Shown here in pieces: positions 27,197 to 36,596 of a stretch of DNA of 64,000 nucleotides. Under the pieces are notes generated by a model, which saw only the letters and a list, made by a program, of their open reading frames with translations, was not told the DNA's origin and did not search any database. Every line of letters begins with the position of its first letter. Position 1 is the stretch's first letter. The DNA comes from Telmatobacter sp. DSM 110680 (lineage in GTDB: Bacteria; Acidobacteriota; Terriglobia; Terriglobales; Acidobacteriaceae): assembly GCF_039994875.1 (NCBI RefSeq), contig NZ_CP121196.1, forward strand, positions 2,914,001 through 2,978,000. The letters are read 5' to 3'. Made by a program: the position numbers and the translations under genes.

Positions 27197-28993
27197 TCAC
27201 TTCCCAGTGGATTTCTGAGTGGCGATCCAGTTTGTGATGCGTTCTTCGAGGACGTCCAGGGGCAGGGCGCCGGAGTCGATGACCTGGTCGTGGAAGGTGC
27301 GGATGTCGAACTTGGACCCTAGTTCCTTTTTTGCGCGGTCACGGAGTTCGAGGATTTTGAGCTGGCCGATTTTGTAGGCTAGAGCCTGGCTGGGCCACGC
27401 GATGTAGCGATCGACCTCAACCTGAACATCTGTTTCATCAATGGCGGAGTGGTCGTGGAAATAGTCGACCATCTGCTGTCGTGTCCAATGCTTCGAGTGC
27501 ACCCCTGTATCAACCACAAGGCGAACGGCTCGCAGGATGTCCCCTTCAACGCGGCCATAATCCGAATAGGGGTCCTGGTAGAGCCCGACATCCTTGCCCA
27601 GCCGCTCGGCGTAGAGACCCCAGCCCTCAACAAACGCCGTGTATCCCTCAAACTTGCGAAACTCCGGAAAGCCGGTGAGTTCCTGGCCGATGGAGAGTTG
27701 CATATGATGGCCAGGCAAGCCTTCGTGATACGCAATGGCTTCGACTTCATCAAGATTGCGGTCGGAGTGATTGTGAGTGTTGATGAATAGACGGCCGGGC
27801 CGACTGCCGTCGGGCGTGCCGGATTGATAGTACGCGGTGGCCGCGGTCTTCTCGATGTAGTCAGGAACAGGGACAACCTCGAACGAAGTTTTTGGCAATC
27901 TGCCGAACAGTTGCGGCAATCTCGCTTGCATAGGAGTGAGGTATCCCCGATACACAGCTAACAAAGCCTCAGCCGAGGATGGTTTGTTCTTGGGGTTGGC
28001 CTTGAGACTGGCGCGAAAGCTTGCCAAATCCTTGAAGCCGAGTTTCTGAGCGATGGTCAGCATCTCGGCTTCATCCTTCTTCACTTCTTCGAGGCCGATC
28101 TGATGAATCTGGTCTGCGGTAAATTTGGTTGTCGTCGTGCGGCGAATGAGGAAGTTGTAGTATTTTGCGCCATCGGGAAGCGCAGAGATGCCAGGCTCGG
28201 CGCGGCCGGCGGGGATGTAGGCGACTTCGAGGAAGCGGGCAAACCGGTTGTATGCAGGTTGCACTTCCTTGGTGATGGCGGCGAGCATTTCGGTCTTGAT
28301 TCGGGCCTGTTCCTCGGCAGAGATGGAGGCCGGAAACTTCTTGAGGGGCAGAGCGAGCGGGGAATCTTCCGGCTTCTGAGCCGCGAGTTGCTTCACTTGT
28401 TCCAGGGCTTTTTCAAGAAGGAATTTTGGCGGAACGCGTTTGTCGTCGATGCCGATCGACATCTCAGCGGTCACCTGCTCGAAAGCCTCGGGGATTTTAT
28501 GGAGGCGCGCGATCCAATCGTCGTAGTCTTTTACGGTGGTAAAGCTAAACTCGGCAACCAATTGCGGATAGATGCTGTAAATGCCCCCCATCTGGTTTAC
28601 CGGCATCTCCCACTCCTTGAATTCCGCTCCTTCCTGGTCGTCCGCAATATCGCGCATCAGGAGTTCACGGCTGGTCTTGTCCTGATCTGAGAGGCCAGTG
28701 GGATCGATGGCGGCGAGCTTCATCAGGTATTCCTGTTCGGTCGCAAGCCATTCGTTGATCGCCTTTACGGAGAAGTCCGAGACCTGATCGTTGTAGCGTT
28801 TGTCGCCGATCGAGGAGGCAAACTCCGGCTGATTTTTCAAGACGGATTCCCAGTAGTCGTGGAAGAGCGTGTGCAGCGCCTTAGTGCGATCTTCCGGATT
28901 TGTGGGCGCATTGACGGCCGGCGAGAGCTGCGCGAAAACACAGCAGGAACAAGCGAGCAACATGGCGAACGCGAACGAGGAGATTCGTTTCAA
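27197..28993 (-). CDS. Secreted DUF885 family protein (putative metallopeptidase-like)
   Basis: A 598-residue exported protein with a signal peptide (residues 1-22, ending C-V-F-A-Q) and a DUF885 body. The family hallmark [18 protein letters not shown], reminiscent of an HExxH-type zinc site, is at about residues 418-435. [39 protein letters not shown]-type C-terminal sequence is also visible. The enzymatic activity of the family is not firmly known; a peptidase-like activity in the periplasm is the usual inference. The start is TTG at 28993; no better ATG is in frame. Monocistronic. Confidence 0.85.
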   Translation of the reverse strand: [598 protein letters not shown]

Positions 28994-29097
28994 TGGAGTG
29001 GACCCCTAGGTGAAGTTACCGGACCGGCATCGGGATGACACGAGTGTAGAGCACCTGGGTCCAAGAGCGTAGAGCAAAGAATTGTGCGGAGATGCGG

Positions 29098-30021
29098 CTA
29101 ACGAGAGGGTTGAGCTTCAACCTCGAGAAGGCGATAGAGCGTGGAACGGCTAATGCCGAGCTGGCGGGCGGATTTGAGTTTGTTGCCGTGGTTAAGATCG
29201 AGGACCAAGCGGATGTGGTTTTGAATGACGGCGTCGAGGTTGAGAACGGTCGGCGGCTGAAAACGTATGTGAGACAAGGGCACAGCGGCGGCTACGATAG
29301 GCAGGTCCTCTGCTCGGATCAAGCCGTTGGCCGATTCAAGGACTGCGGATTCGAGGACGCTGAAAAGTTCGCGCGCGTTGCCGGGCCAGTCGTGTTGAAG
29401 AAGACGAGCAGTCGTGCCTGGAGCGAAGCAAAAGCGTGGGATGCGATAACGCTCACTTAAGCGTTCGAGAAACAGGGCGGCTAGGGGTGCGATGTCTTCG
29501 CGGCGTTCGCGCAGAGGCGGGATGGAAAAACGAATCGCTGTAAATCGAAACGCAAGGTCAGGGAGGAAGCTGCCGTTGAGGGCCATGTCGCGCAACGAAG
29601 TTTCAGACGAGGCCACTAGACCTAGTCTTCCAGCGGGGCAACTTTGCAGCGATTTGAGAACGCGAAGGAGAAGGGCTTGGCCGGGAGCGGCGAGAAGGTC
29701 GATTCGATCGAGATATGTGAAGCCGGTGAGGAACTCCGGATCGATATCTCTGAGAAGCCATTCGCGTACGTCGCAACGAAAGAAGTTAGAACGCGCAAAC
29801 GCGGATTGAGCGTGAAGCACGCGTGCGAGAGTTTCCTTTCCCACTCCGGACTCGCCTTCGATGACGGCCAATTCGAGATGGGGCGCGACGGTAGCAACCT
29901 GTTGAACGAGTCTGCATCCCGATGTGCTGATGGCGAGAAATTGAGTTGCACGGGGAGTGGCGCCGGGTCGATCGGCGGCGGGAAATCGAGGTTGCGACTT
30001 TACCAGAGTCTGCATCGGCAT
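29098..30021 (-). CDS. Degenerate NtrC-type AAA+ regulator with Fis-type HTH
   Basis: A 307-residue relative of sigma-54 activators. Walker A is present (GESGVGKE, about residues 56-63), and PPLRERREDIAPLAALFLERLSERY plus WPGNARELFSVLESAVL are the sensor parts. A C-terminal Fis-like HTH follows (NKLKSARQLGISRSTLYRLLE). Two key parts are missing: the stretch between Walker A and Walker B is shortened and has no GAFTGA loop, and Walker B reads TYLDRIDLL, without the usual DE. It therefore probably cannot remodel sigma-54 holoenzyme, and may bind DNA in another way. No receiver or GAF domain is at the N-terminus. Confidence 0.82.
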   Translation of the reverse strand: MPMQTLVKSQPRFPAADRPGATPRATQFLAISTSGCRLVQQVATVAPHLELAVIEGESGVGKETLARVLHAQSAFARSNFFRCDVREWLLRDIDPEFLTGFTYLDRIDLLAAPGQALLLRVLKSLQSCPAGRLGLVASSETSLRDMALNGSFLPDLAFRFTAIRFSIPPLRERREDIAPLAALFLERLSERYRIPRFCFAPGTTARLLQHDWPGNARELFSVLESAVLESANGLIRAEDLPIVAAAVPLSHIRFQPPTVLNLDAVIQNHIRLVLDLNHGNKLKSARQLGISRSTLYRLLEVEAQPSR

Positions 30022-30651
30022 ATGCGCAGGCTGACCTTGCGTCCCTGAATTCTATGCACGGGCTCGCACTGGATTTATCGGCGAAGTGAAGGCTGAACGT
30101 GAGCGGAAAAAACGTGAGAGGAAGAGGCAGATTGGGTCTCGGAAAGAATGTAGATACAAGCAAATTGACCTCTAGCCGAAACTCTGTCAATTGTTGCGGT
30201 TACGGCTGCCAAGGATGAGTTCCTTGTGGACAGGTTCGAATGGCGGTGTCGCATGAAGAGTTTTTCCCACCTGATCTCTTACCAAGACGACTTACTGTGC
30301 CGTACAAATACAGCAATATCCTAGAGTTACTAACGATACGGTTACTATAGTCTTAGCCTTTCCACATCAGGGTCATTAGCGGGATGGTTTATTTAAGCAT
30401 ATTACTATCAATAGCTTAGAGATATTTCACAGAAAACGCAAAATGGCGCGAAACGTCCTTTTTTTGGATGAATTCCCAAAAAGGAGATCGTTTATTACCT
30501 AAGTGCCATTGGATGTGTGTTTTGCTCCTCCATAATCCCCAAAGGTTACGAGATGCCGGCATCGTCCCCAACGGTTACGAAATGCCAGCATCATTCGGGC
30601 CTTCGCGAACAGCGAAAGAACTGCTGGTTAACACCTACATTCGGAGGAATG
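30022..30651. other. Long AT-richer upstream region of the subunit/chaperone operon
   Basis: About 630 bp without a gene, clearly more AT-rich than its surroundings between about 30290 and 30480. It separates the divergent NtrC-like gene and the secretion operon, so it must hold both promoters. Its downstream part contains the tandem 29-bp repeat annotated separately. Confidence 0.5.
30537..30594. repeat. Tandem 29-bp direct repeat (two copies)
   Basis: Copy 1 is 30537-30565 and copy 2 is 30566-30594, directly abutting. They differ at four of 29 positions. Each contains the core GGTTACGA(G/A)ATGCC(G/A)GCATC. Copy 1 includes the perfect palindrome GATGCCGGCATC. The unit length is not a multiple of three, so it is not coding. 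It lies 58 bp before the first subunit start and could be paired regulator sites or a leader element. Confidence 0.75.
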
Positions 30652-31206
30652 ATGAAAATTGGAAAGATCCTTTGGGCTGTGATGGTCGCTTTCGCGATGA
30701 CACTCTCGGCCTCGATAGCATCTGCGCAGTTGAACTCAGGTGCGCAGACGATTGCCTTGAACGCCAACTTGGCTGAATCGCTGACCCTTACTCTTTCGGC
30801 GACCACGGTGAACTTTACGTTAAGCGCCGGTAGCGCCAACAACGCCGGTTCTGCCGGTGTCACGGCCACGACGGCGTGGACGCTTGCTCCGGGTCGGACT
30901 GCAGTGGGCGTTTATGCCTATTTCACCAGTGCAACAGCGGCCTTGACCGACGGCGCGGGAGACAACATTCCGTCTTCTGCCTTCTATATCGCGGACAATG
31001 CGGGTGCTTCCACCGCACTGACCAACACGGTTGCTTTCGGTGCCGCAAATGCCGGTCTCAAGTTGGCGAATGTGGCGATCACGGGCGCGAATCGGTCATC
31101 GAGCCGCACTGACGCCATGACTTTCAACATCAACCTTACTGGCGGCACCCTGCCTCAGCTCAGCTACACCGGAACGCTGAACATCCAGGCACAGGCCACT
31201 CCGTAA
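30652..31206 (+). CDS. Small secreted beta-rich subunit-like protein 1
   Basis: A 184-residue protein with a signal peptide (MKIGKILWAVMVAFAMTLSASIASAQ). The start ATG 30652 is chosen because GGAGG lies just upstream; the open frame extends 45 codons further without a ribosome binding site. The mature part is all Ala/Thr/Ser/Asn-rich beta sequence without cysteine: LTLTLSATTVNFTLSAGSANNAG, then AYFTSATAALTDGAGDNIPSSAFYI. It ends YTGTLNIQAQATP. The next gene is a clear paralogue. With the following chaperone and barrel genes it looks like a polymerising or surface subunit. I do not recognise a named family. Confidence 0.78.
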   Translation: MKIGKILWAVMVAFAMTLSASIASAQLNSGAQTIALNANLAESLTLTLSATTVNFTLSAGSANNAGSAGVTATTAWTLAPGRTAVGVYAYFTSATAALTDGAGDNIPSSAFYIADNAGASTALTNTVAFGAANAGLKLANVAITGANRSSSRTDAMTFNINLTGGTLPQLSYTGTLNIQAQATP

Positions 31207-31306
31207 ACTTCGCAGAATTGCATTCGGCAAAGGCGGGAAACCGCGAAATCGTGGTGGGCCCGCCTCCAGCCTTTATCTCGAATCGGTACTAAGAAGGAAA
31301 CGCTCA

Positions 31307-31867
31307 ATGCGGATACAGACGAAACTCGGAACGATGGCAACGGTGCTTCTGGCGGCTGCGATGTTTGCAGCACCCGTCAGCGCACAGGTGCGGAATTCGG
31401 GAGCTAGTCCCATCGCGTTGAATGCAGTCCTTTCTGACTCCATTACGCTCACGTTATCTGGCAATGCGGTGAACTTTACTCTGGTCGGTGGCAGCGCCAG
31501 CAATCCGGGAAGCACGGGCATCACGGCTACCACCACATGGGTACTCAGGCCGAGCGTGAACAGCCTGAAACTCTACGCGTTTTTCAGTTCATCCACCGCA
31601 GCGCTCAGCGATGGCGCCGGGCACTATATTCCCTCGGCCGATTTTCAGATCTCCGACAATGGGGGCGCATTTGCCGCCCTTACGAACAGTGTGGTCTTTG
31701 GCGGAGCCAACGCCGGACTACAGGTATCGTCGGTGCCGATCAGGGGATATAACAAGACGGGCACCAACAGCGACGTAATGACTTTCAACATCAATCTGGC
31801 GCCTCTACCGACTCTGCCGGCCGGCGTATACACAGGGACCCTGACCATCCAGGCTCAGGCGTTCTGA
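31307..31867 (+). CDS. Small secreted beta-rich subunit-like protein 2, paralogue of the preceding gene
   Basis: A 186-residue protein with a signal peptide (MRIQTKLGTMATVLLAAAMFAAPVSAQ) and AAGGAAA upstream of the ATG. It parallels subunit 1 along its length: IALNAVLSDSITLTLSGNAVNFTLVGGSASNPGS, YAFFSSSTAALSDGAGHYIPSADFQI, DVMTFNINL and the C-terminal YTGTLTIQAQAF. The two mature proteins therefore arose by duplication and probably occupy the same kind of position in an assembly. No cysteines are present, so it is not a classical disulfide-bearing fimbrial subunit. Confidence 0.78.
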   Translation: MRIQTKLGTMATVLLAAAMFAAPVSAQVRNSGASPIALNAVLSDSITLTLSGNAVNFTLVGGSASNPGSTGITATTTWVLRPSVNSLKLYAFFSSSTAALSDGAGHYIPSADFQISDNGGAFAALTNSVVFGGANAGLQVSSVPIRGYNKTGTNSDVMTFNINLAPLPTLPAGVYTGTLTIQAQAF

Positions 31868-31884
31868 CTCCTCGAGGCAAGAAT

Positions 31885-32679
31885 ATGTACGGAAGCTCGA
31901 TTGGCCATTCATTTCGCCTTTTGACCAGTGGAATATTTGCCCTTGTGCTCAGCGCGAGCGCCGTGGGGCAAACTGTGCGTCCCGTGATCAGCGAGCTCGG
32001 CAATCCAGCGAAGGGCCGCGTGGAGTATGTAAACGACGGTCTCACGCCGCTGAATGTTGTACTCGAGGCGAAGAGTTTCACCGTTTCGGAAAACGGTGAG
32101 CTCAGCTACCGGCCTCTGGACCCGGCAATTCATTTGAAGCTCTCCGCCACCAGTTTTCGGATTCAGCCGCAGCAGACCTACTACGTGTTCTACGAAGCAA
32201 GCGCCCCACCCAGTCCAACGTGGTTTGTGATCTATGCATCATTCACGGGGTTCGCGTTCCGCACCGCGCAAGGAATGAATGTGCGGCTGCAGTTACCTCA
32301 CACCGTCTATCTGCTGCCGAAGCAACGGGCAGAGAAGGCCGATGTCCGCGTGGTGCGGGCGGAACTCGATGCGCATGACAACAAGGTCCTTCTAGAGGTC
32401 GAGAACACAGGCGACAACTTCGGGCGGGTGATGCAAACCCAGTTGATGAGCGGGAAGAAGAAGCTGGAAGCTCCAGGTTTCCCAATCTTCCCGCACAGCA
32501 GGCGTGTTCTCGAGGTACCACTCGACGCAAAGTCTGAAGGGGATATTGTTCCGACGGAAGTAAGTTTTCAATTCGATAACTTCAAGATCGAAGGGAAGCT
32601 GCAGGTTAAAACGAATAGCAATCTTGAACTTGCTTCAGGATTGCCCTCAGTGACAGAAGGCACTGGGGAAAAGCCCTAG
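31885..32679 (+). CDS. PapD-like periplasmic chaperone
   Basis: A 264-residue secreted protein (hydrophobic segment about residues 12-28, then mature start near V-G-Q). Its two beta-sandwich-like parts resemble periplasmic chaperones of fimbrial systems: PVISELGNPAKGRVEYVNDGLTPLNVVLEAKSF, SATSFRIQPQQTYYVFYEASAPPSPTWFVIYASF, and the second domain starting KADVRVVRAELDAHDNKVLLEVENTGDNFG. It begins 17 bp after subunit 2 and ends 8 bp before the barrel gene. The most direct inference is that it escorts the two subunits through the periplasm. Sequence similarity to PapD is only at fold level. Confidence 0.7.
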   Translation: MYGSSIGHSFRLLTSGIFALVLSASAVGQTVRPVISELGNPAKGRVEYVNDGLTPLNVVLEAKSFTVSENGELSYRPLDPAIHLKLSATSFRIQPQQTYYVFYEASAPPSPTWFVIYASFTGFAFRTAQGMNVRLQLPHTVYLLPKQRAEKADVRVVRAELDAHDNKVLLEVENTGDNFGRVMQTQLMSGKKKLEAPGFPIFPHSRRVLEVPLDAKSEGDIVPTEVSFQFDNFKIEGKLQVKTNSNLELASGLPSVTEGTGEKP

Positions 32680-32687
32680 GTATTGCG

Positions 32688-34334
32688 ATGCGTCTGCAAA
32701 TCGAATGCGCGCTCCTCGTGCTGACGATGCTGCTGGCCGGAAGAGCGAACTCCCAGGTATTTCGCGTGCAGGGCGGAACATCGACGATGCTCAATGCGCA
32801 GGGCGGATCGGTCGAGTTCAAGGCCCCTAAATATGATGGGAGCGTAAATTTGGGCTACTTCGAAGGGCATCTGCGCTTCGGAGCCGAGAACCGTTATCAG
32901 TTTCAAAGTTTTACTTTGCTGACCGGCGATGAGACAGTCCCGTTTATTCTCCCTACCGACGTGTTCGACGCCAGCCACTACTTTTCCGTACGCGGTATCG
33001 GTGTCACCCATAAGGACAGCATCGTAAAGTATTACGCTTTTGGTGGAACGACATCGACGTGGCTAGGCACAGGCCTGTTCAACGCGGCCACCAGCGACGA
33101 TCCTGTCGGCATGTTGTTCTACGAAAGGAAGATCAATGATCATTTCAAATTCTTTTCACGGAATATCGTTTCGCGGCAACAGACCTTTCTGCAGGGACTG
33201 GAATATCAGCCGAACCGATCTGTAAAGGCTTCGCTCACCGCCGGCATGGGCTCCAATCAGAGGTATTTCGCCGCCAGCTTGGATGCGGAGACGCAGAAGC
33301 TTATTTTCAGGACGAGCTATGTGCTGACCGGTAACTCGTTCCAGCGAATCTCACTGGCCAGCCCGTTAAGTTCCGAGGTTAATAAAGGGAATGTGCAGAT
33401 GCTGTACAAGCCGCTGGAATTCGTGGCACTCACCGCCGGGCACCAGAACCTTCTGGAGCCGATAACGCTAGGCGGAGCGATGCAACAAGCCTCTGTAAAC
33501 CAGCTCTCTGCCGACTTCCACGCGGAGAAGTTCTATTTCGGGAGCGGGTTGTTTTCTTCAAGTAGCTCCGGACTAAGCACACAGGGAACGAATCTGTACG
33601 TGGGGCGCCGCTTCGGTCGACTGCTTGAGGTCAACGAAAACTGGTTTCAGAGCAAGTCGCAAGGTCAACCCAGCAGCAGGATTCTTTCCGGAACAATTCG
33701 AGAGAATTTTTCTTCACGCATGAGTTTGCTGCAGCTGATTTCACGCACGAACGGGCAGACCACTTTTGCCTTTGGCGGGGACCTGACGAGCAACCGCCTG
33801 ATGCTGCAAGCCGATTATCAGAACATATACCTGCCATTTCGTCCCGATCATCCGTTTCAACAAGCATTGGCACTGAACGCCTCGGTGCGGGTCGTCGGGC
33901 CGATGCAGATTACAGCTGCCTCAAATGTGGATCCGACCGGACATCTGCGTTATACGTTCGGGATGAGTACGTATGTATATCGCATGAGTGGTATGACGTC
34001 CGCGCATTCCGAATCTTTCTCGATTGCAAAGTTCCTGGTACAAGGCCTCGTAAAAGATGACCATGGCAATCCTGTTGAGGGTGCGGCGCTGCACATTGGC
34101 AAGGAAGTGGTCTACAGCGACAGCACTGGCGCCTTCCTGGTGCGCATGGGAAAGCACGGGCCATTTCCGCTGAGCGTTGTGCCAGACGAGTTCATCATCA
34201 ACGGTGTGTTCGAGACCGTTTCAGCTCCCACCAGTGTGCGAGCTGAAACGGAAGATGCCGCCGCCAACCAGGAGATCGTGATCCGCCGCGTTCCGCCGCA
34301 ACCGATGAAAACCATGGCAACTAAACAGAAATAA
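32688..34334 (+). CDS. Outer-membrane beta-barrel with C-terminal carboxypeptidase-regulatory-like domain
   Basis: A 548-residue protein with a signal peptide (MRLQIECALLVLTMLLAGRANS) and a body of alternating beta strands with frequent aromatic ends (AKYDGSVNLGYFEGHLRFG, FKFFSRNIVSRQQTFLQG, LSADFHAEKFYFGSGLF). This is typical of an outer-membrane barrel. Near residue 455 it changes to an Ig-like carboxypeptidase-regulatory/CnaB-type domain (VQGLVKDDHGNPVEGAALHIGKEVVYSDSTGAFLVRM). Classical ushers are about 800 residues with plug and N-terminal domains, which are absent here. By position after the subunits and chaperone it is the likely export or anchoring platform, which is inference. Confidence 0.72.
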   Translation: MRLQIECALLVLTMLLAGRANSQVFRVQGGTSTMLNAQGGSVEFKAPKYDGSVNLGYFEGHLRFGAENRYQFQSFTLLTGDETVPFILPTDVFDASHYFSVRGIGVTHKDSIVKYYAFGGTTSTWLGTGLFNAATSDDPVGMLFYERKINDHFKFFSRNIVSRQQTFLQGLEYQPNRSVKASLTAGMGSNQRYFAASLDAETQKLIFRTSYVLTGNSFQRISLASPLSSEVNKGNVQMLYKPLEFVALTAGHQNLLEPITLGGAMQQASVNQLSADFHAEKFYFGSGLFSSSSSGLSTQGTNLYVGRRFGRLLEVNENWFQSKSQGQPSSRILSGTIRENFSSRMSLLQLISRTNGQTTFAFGGDLTSNRLMLQADYQNIYLPFRPDHPFQQALALNASVRVVGPMQITAASNVDPTGHLRYTFGMSTYVYRMSGMTSAHSESFSIAKFLVQGLVKDDHGNPVEGAALHIGKEVVYSDSTGAFLVRMGKHGPFPLSVVPDEFIINGVFETVSAPTSVRAETEDAAANQEIVIRRVPPQPMKTMATKQK

Positions 34335-34470
34335 AAGGCGGATGCGCGAGGCCTTCAGCCAGGCGTTCTTCGCGCGTACGAAAACTCACTGGTTGATCCG
34401 GAACCACATCTGACCGTTCTAAACTGCTCAAGACGGTTGAAGCCACGCAAGAAAGGCGTCCAACTTTGCT

Positions 34471-35814
34471 ATGAACGACCAGCAATTCTCCGATAAGACG
34501 ATAAAGCCGACAGACAGATCCGGCTTCAGGCAACATGTAGCAACATGTGACATAGGGTTCAAGCCGGGAGCCAGCTTGGAATCGCCGAATTCAACCGCTC
34601 CGGCAATATCCCAGATCGCAAATACGGAATCGTGCGAAAGCAGAATCCCTTACAATCAGTCGTCAATTCTGGTCGTGGATGATGAATCGCCCATCCGATT
34701 ACTCATCGGGTCTACTCTCGAACGCTGGGGATACCAAGTGCACCTGGCCTCGAGTGGTAACCAGGCGAAGGAAATGATTGATCGCGATACCTTCGACCTG
34801 GTTCTCACTGACGTGATGATGCAAGATGGTGATGGCCTCACCCTGCTTGATTGGGTCCGTACAAAACAACCTGGACTTCCAGTGGTGATGGTTTCGTCGG
34901 CATCCGACATTGGCATGGCCATTGATTCCATGCATCGAGGGGCCTGCGACTACCTTTTAAAGCCCTTTGATCACAGGAAGCTGTTCGAGACAATCCGACG
35001 TGCCCTCGATCAGCGTCTCGGAATGCTTAAAGCGCGCGAGTATCAGCTTAAGCTGAAGCAGGAACTCCGCATACGTACAGATATGCTTCGTTGGGCTGTA
35101 GAAGATCTGCAGCGTACTCACGACCTGATGTTGTTGACGCTAAGCGACGCACTTGATTTGAGAGACTCAGAAACAGAAGGACACTCCAAACGGGTGACGG
35201 CATACAGCATCGCTCTGGCCCGCGCCTTGAAGATCTCTCCTCTGGAGATCAAAGTGCTTGCTCAGGGTGCTTTGTTGCACGATGTCGGGAAGATTGCGGT
35301 TCCCGACGCCATCCTGCGAAAGCCTGGCAGGTTAAGCATCGAGGAGCAGGATATTATGCGCACGCATTGCGTGCGTGGGCACGAAATGTTGCGTAAGATA
35401 CCCTTCCTGGCTGATGCGTCGGAAATTGTCCTGGCTCACCACGAGCGTTTTGACGGGACTGGATACCCGCACGGCTTGCGTGGAAGCAAAATCCCGCTTG
35501 GGGCGCGCATCTTTGCTGTGGCCGACAGCCTGGATGCGATTACCAGCGACCGTCCTTATCATAAGGCGCGGACGTTCGCCGCAGCACGCGAGGAGATTCA
35601 GACCGGTGCTGGTGCGCAGTTTGATCCCGAGGTGGTGGTGGCATTCACGAAGATTGCGTGCGATGTATGGCCCCAGCTTCGCGCAGAGACCATATGCGAA
35701 GAAAGAGATCACACTGTACTTCGAGAAATATTGTCGAATCTGCCGGACTTATCCGGACTACAGGATCTAATCGCAATGAGCTTTTCAGATGCGCAAGAAC
35801 CCGCGATCCACTGA
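34471..35814 (+). CDS. Response regulator with HD-GYP c-di-GMP phosphodiesterase domain
   Basis: A 447-residue two-domain protein. Residues 66-182 form a receiver with phospho-acceptor Asp114 (DLVLTDVMM) and Lys164 (LLKPFD). Residues 222-435 form an HD-GYP domain with His270-Asp271 (LLHDVGKIAVPD), HHERFDGTGYPHG including Gly331-Tyr332-Pro333, and VADSLDAITSDRPY. It is predicted to hydrolyse c-di-GMP when phosphorylated. The first 60 residues are an unusual low-complexity leader. No histidine kinase is next to it. The GGDEF protein at 18.3-19.6 kb is a possible antagonist. Confidence 0.93.
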   Translation: MNDQQFSDKTIKPTDRSGFRQHVATCDIGFKPGASLESPNSTAPAISQIANTESCESRIPYNQSSILVVDDESPIRLLIGSTLERWGYQVHLASSGNQAKEMIDRDTFDLVLTDVMMQDGDGLTLLDWVRTKQPGLPVVMVSSASDIGMAIDSMHRGACDYLLKPFDHRKLFETIRRALDQRLGMLKAREYQLKLKQELRIRTDMLRWAVEDLQRTHDLMLLTLSDALDLRDSETEGHSKRVTAYSIALARALKISPLEIKVLAQGALLHDVGKIAVPDAILRKPGRLSIEEQDIMRTHCVRGHEMLRKIPFLADASEIVLAHHERFDGTGYPHGLRGSKIPLGARIFAVADSLDAITSDRPYHKARTFAAAREEIQTGAGAQFDPEVVVAFTKIACDVWPQLRAETICEERDHTVLREILSNLPDLSGLQDLIAMSFSDAQEPAIH

Positions 35815-35840
35815 GAGTGGCATCTGACTGGAAGCGCCGG

Positions 35841-36596
35841 CTAGGTGCGGAATCGCTTCGACGGCTCGTCGGAGTAGATCTGGCCATCGCGAATGTGCAC
35901 GACACGGTGCGCGTATTCGGCAATGTCAGGCTCATGGGTGACGAGAACAATCGTGTTGCCCTTGGCCTGAAGGGTGTCAAAGAGAGCCATGATCTCGATG
36001 CCGGTCTTCGAATCGAGGTTACCGGTAGGCTCGTCAGCAAGGATGATAGATGGGCTGTTTACGAGCGCCCTTGCTACCGCGACACGCTGGCGCTGTCCGC
36101 CGGAGAGTTCGTTCGGCTTGTGGTTCATGCGTGACTCGAGGCCGACGCTGATGAGCGACTGCTTGGCGCGCTCGATGCGTTCCGCGGCGGGCGTGCCGTT
36201 GTAGATCAGCGGCAGTTCGACGTTGTGTAGCGAACTGGCACGCGAGAGTAGATTGAATGTCTGAAAGACGAATCCAATTTCCTTGTTGCGAATGCGTGCA
36301 AGCTCATCGTCATCCAGCTCGCTGACCAACTGGCCGTTGAGCCAGTACTTTCCCTTAGAGGGCGTGTCGAGACAGCCGATGAGATTCATCAGCGTTGACT
36401 TGCCGGAGCCGGACGGCCCCATGATCGCAACGTACTCGTTGTGCTTGATGCGCAGGTTAACGCCGCGCAGGGCATGCACCTGCTGTTCGGAGCCCATGTC
36501 GTAGGTGCGCCACAGGTCTTCGACAACGATCATGTCGCCGTTCGGTCCAGCGGATTGCTGCATTTCAACCTCGGAGATGACGCTGTTCAGAGCCAT
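35841..36596 (-). CDS. ABC transporter ATP-binding protein (LolD/MacB type)
   Basis: A 251-residue ATPase with Walker A (GPSGSGKS), Q-loop (QTFNLLSR), ABC signature (LSGGQRQR), Walker B ([12 protein letters not shown]) and H-loop (LVTHE). The ATG at 36596 is preferred to a TTG 11 codons upstream because AAGGAT lies 8 bp before it. TGNLD and the overall match place it in the LolD/MacB/FtsE group. It follows a MacA-like adaptor on the same strand, but no permease gene is next to them, so its partner must be encoded elsewhere. Confidence 0.92.
   Translation of the reverse strand: MALNSVISEVEMQQSAGPNGDMIVVEDLWRTYDMGSEQQVHALRGVNLRIKHNEYVAIMGPSGSGKSTLMNLIGCLDTPSKGKYWLNGQLVSELDDDELARIRNKEIGFVFQTFNLLSRASSLHNVELPLIYNGTPAAERIERAKQSLISVGLESRMNHKPNELSGGQRQRVAVARALVNSPSIILADEPTGNLDSKTGIEIMALFDTLQAKGNTIVLVTHEPDIAEYAHRVVHIRDGQIYSDEPSKRFRT

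Noticed and set aside
30537..30594. Possible CRISPR array
   Set aside because: The two 29-bp units abut with no spacers between them, and no cas genes are present in the window.
35841..36596. Naming the ATPase macB
   Set aside because: True MacB is an ATPase-permease fusion; this protein is only the ATPase domain and no permease is nearby.
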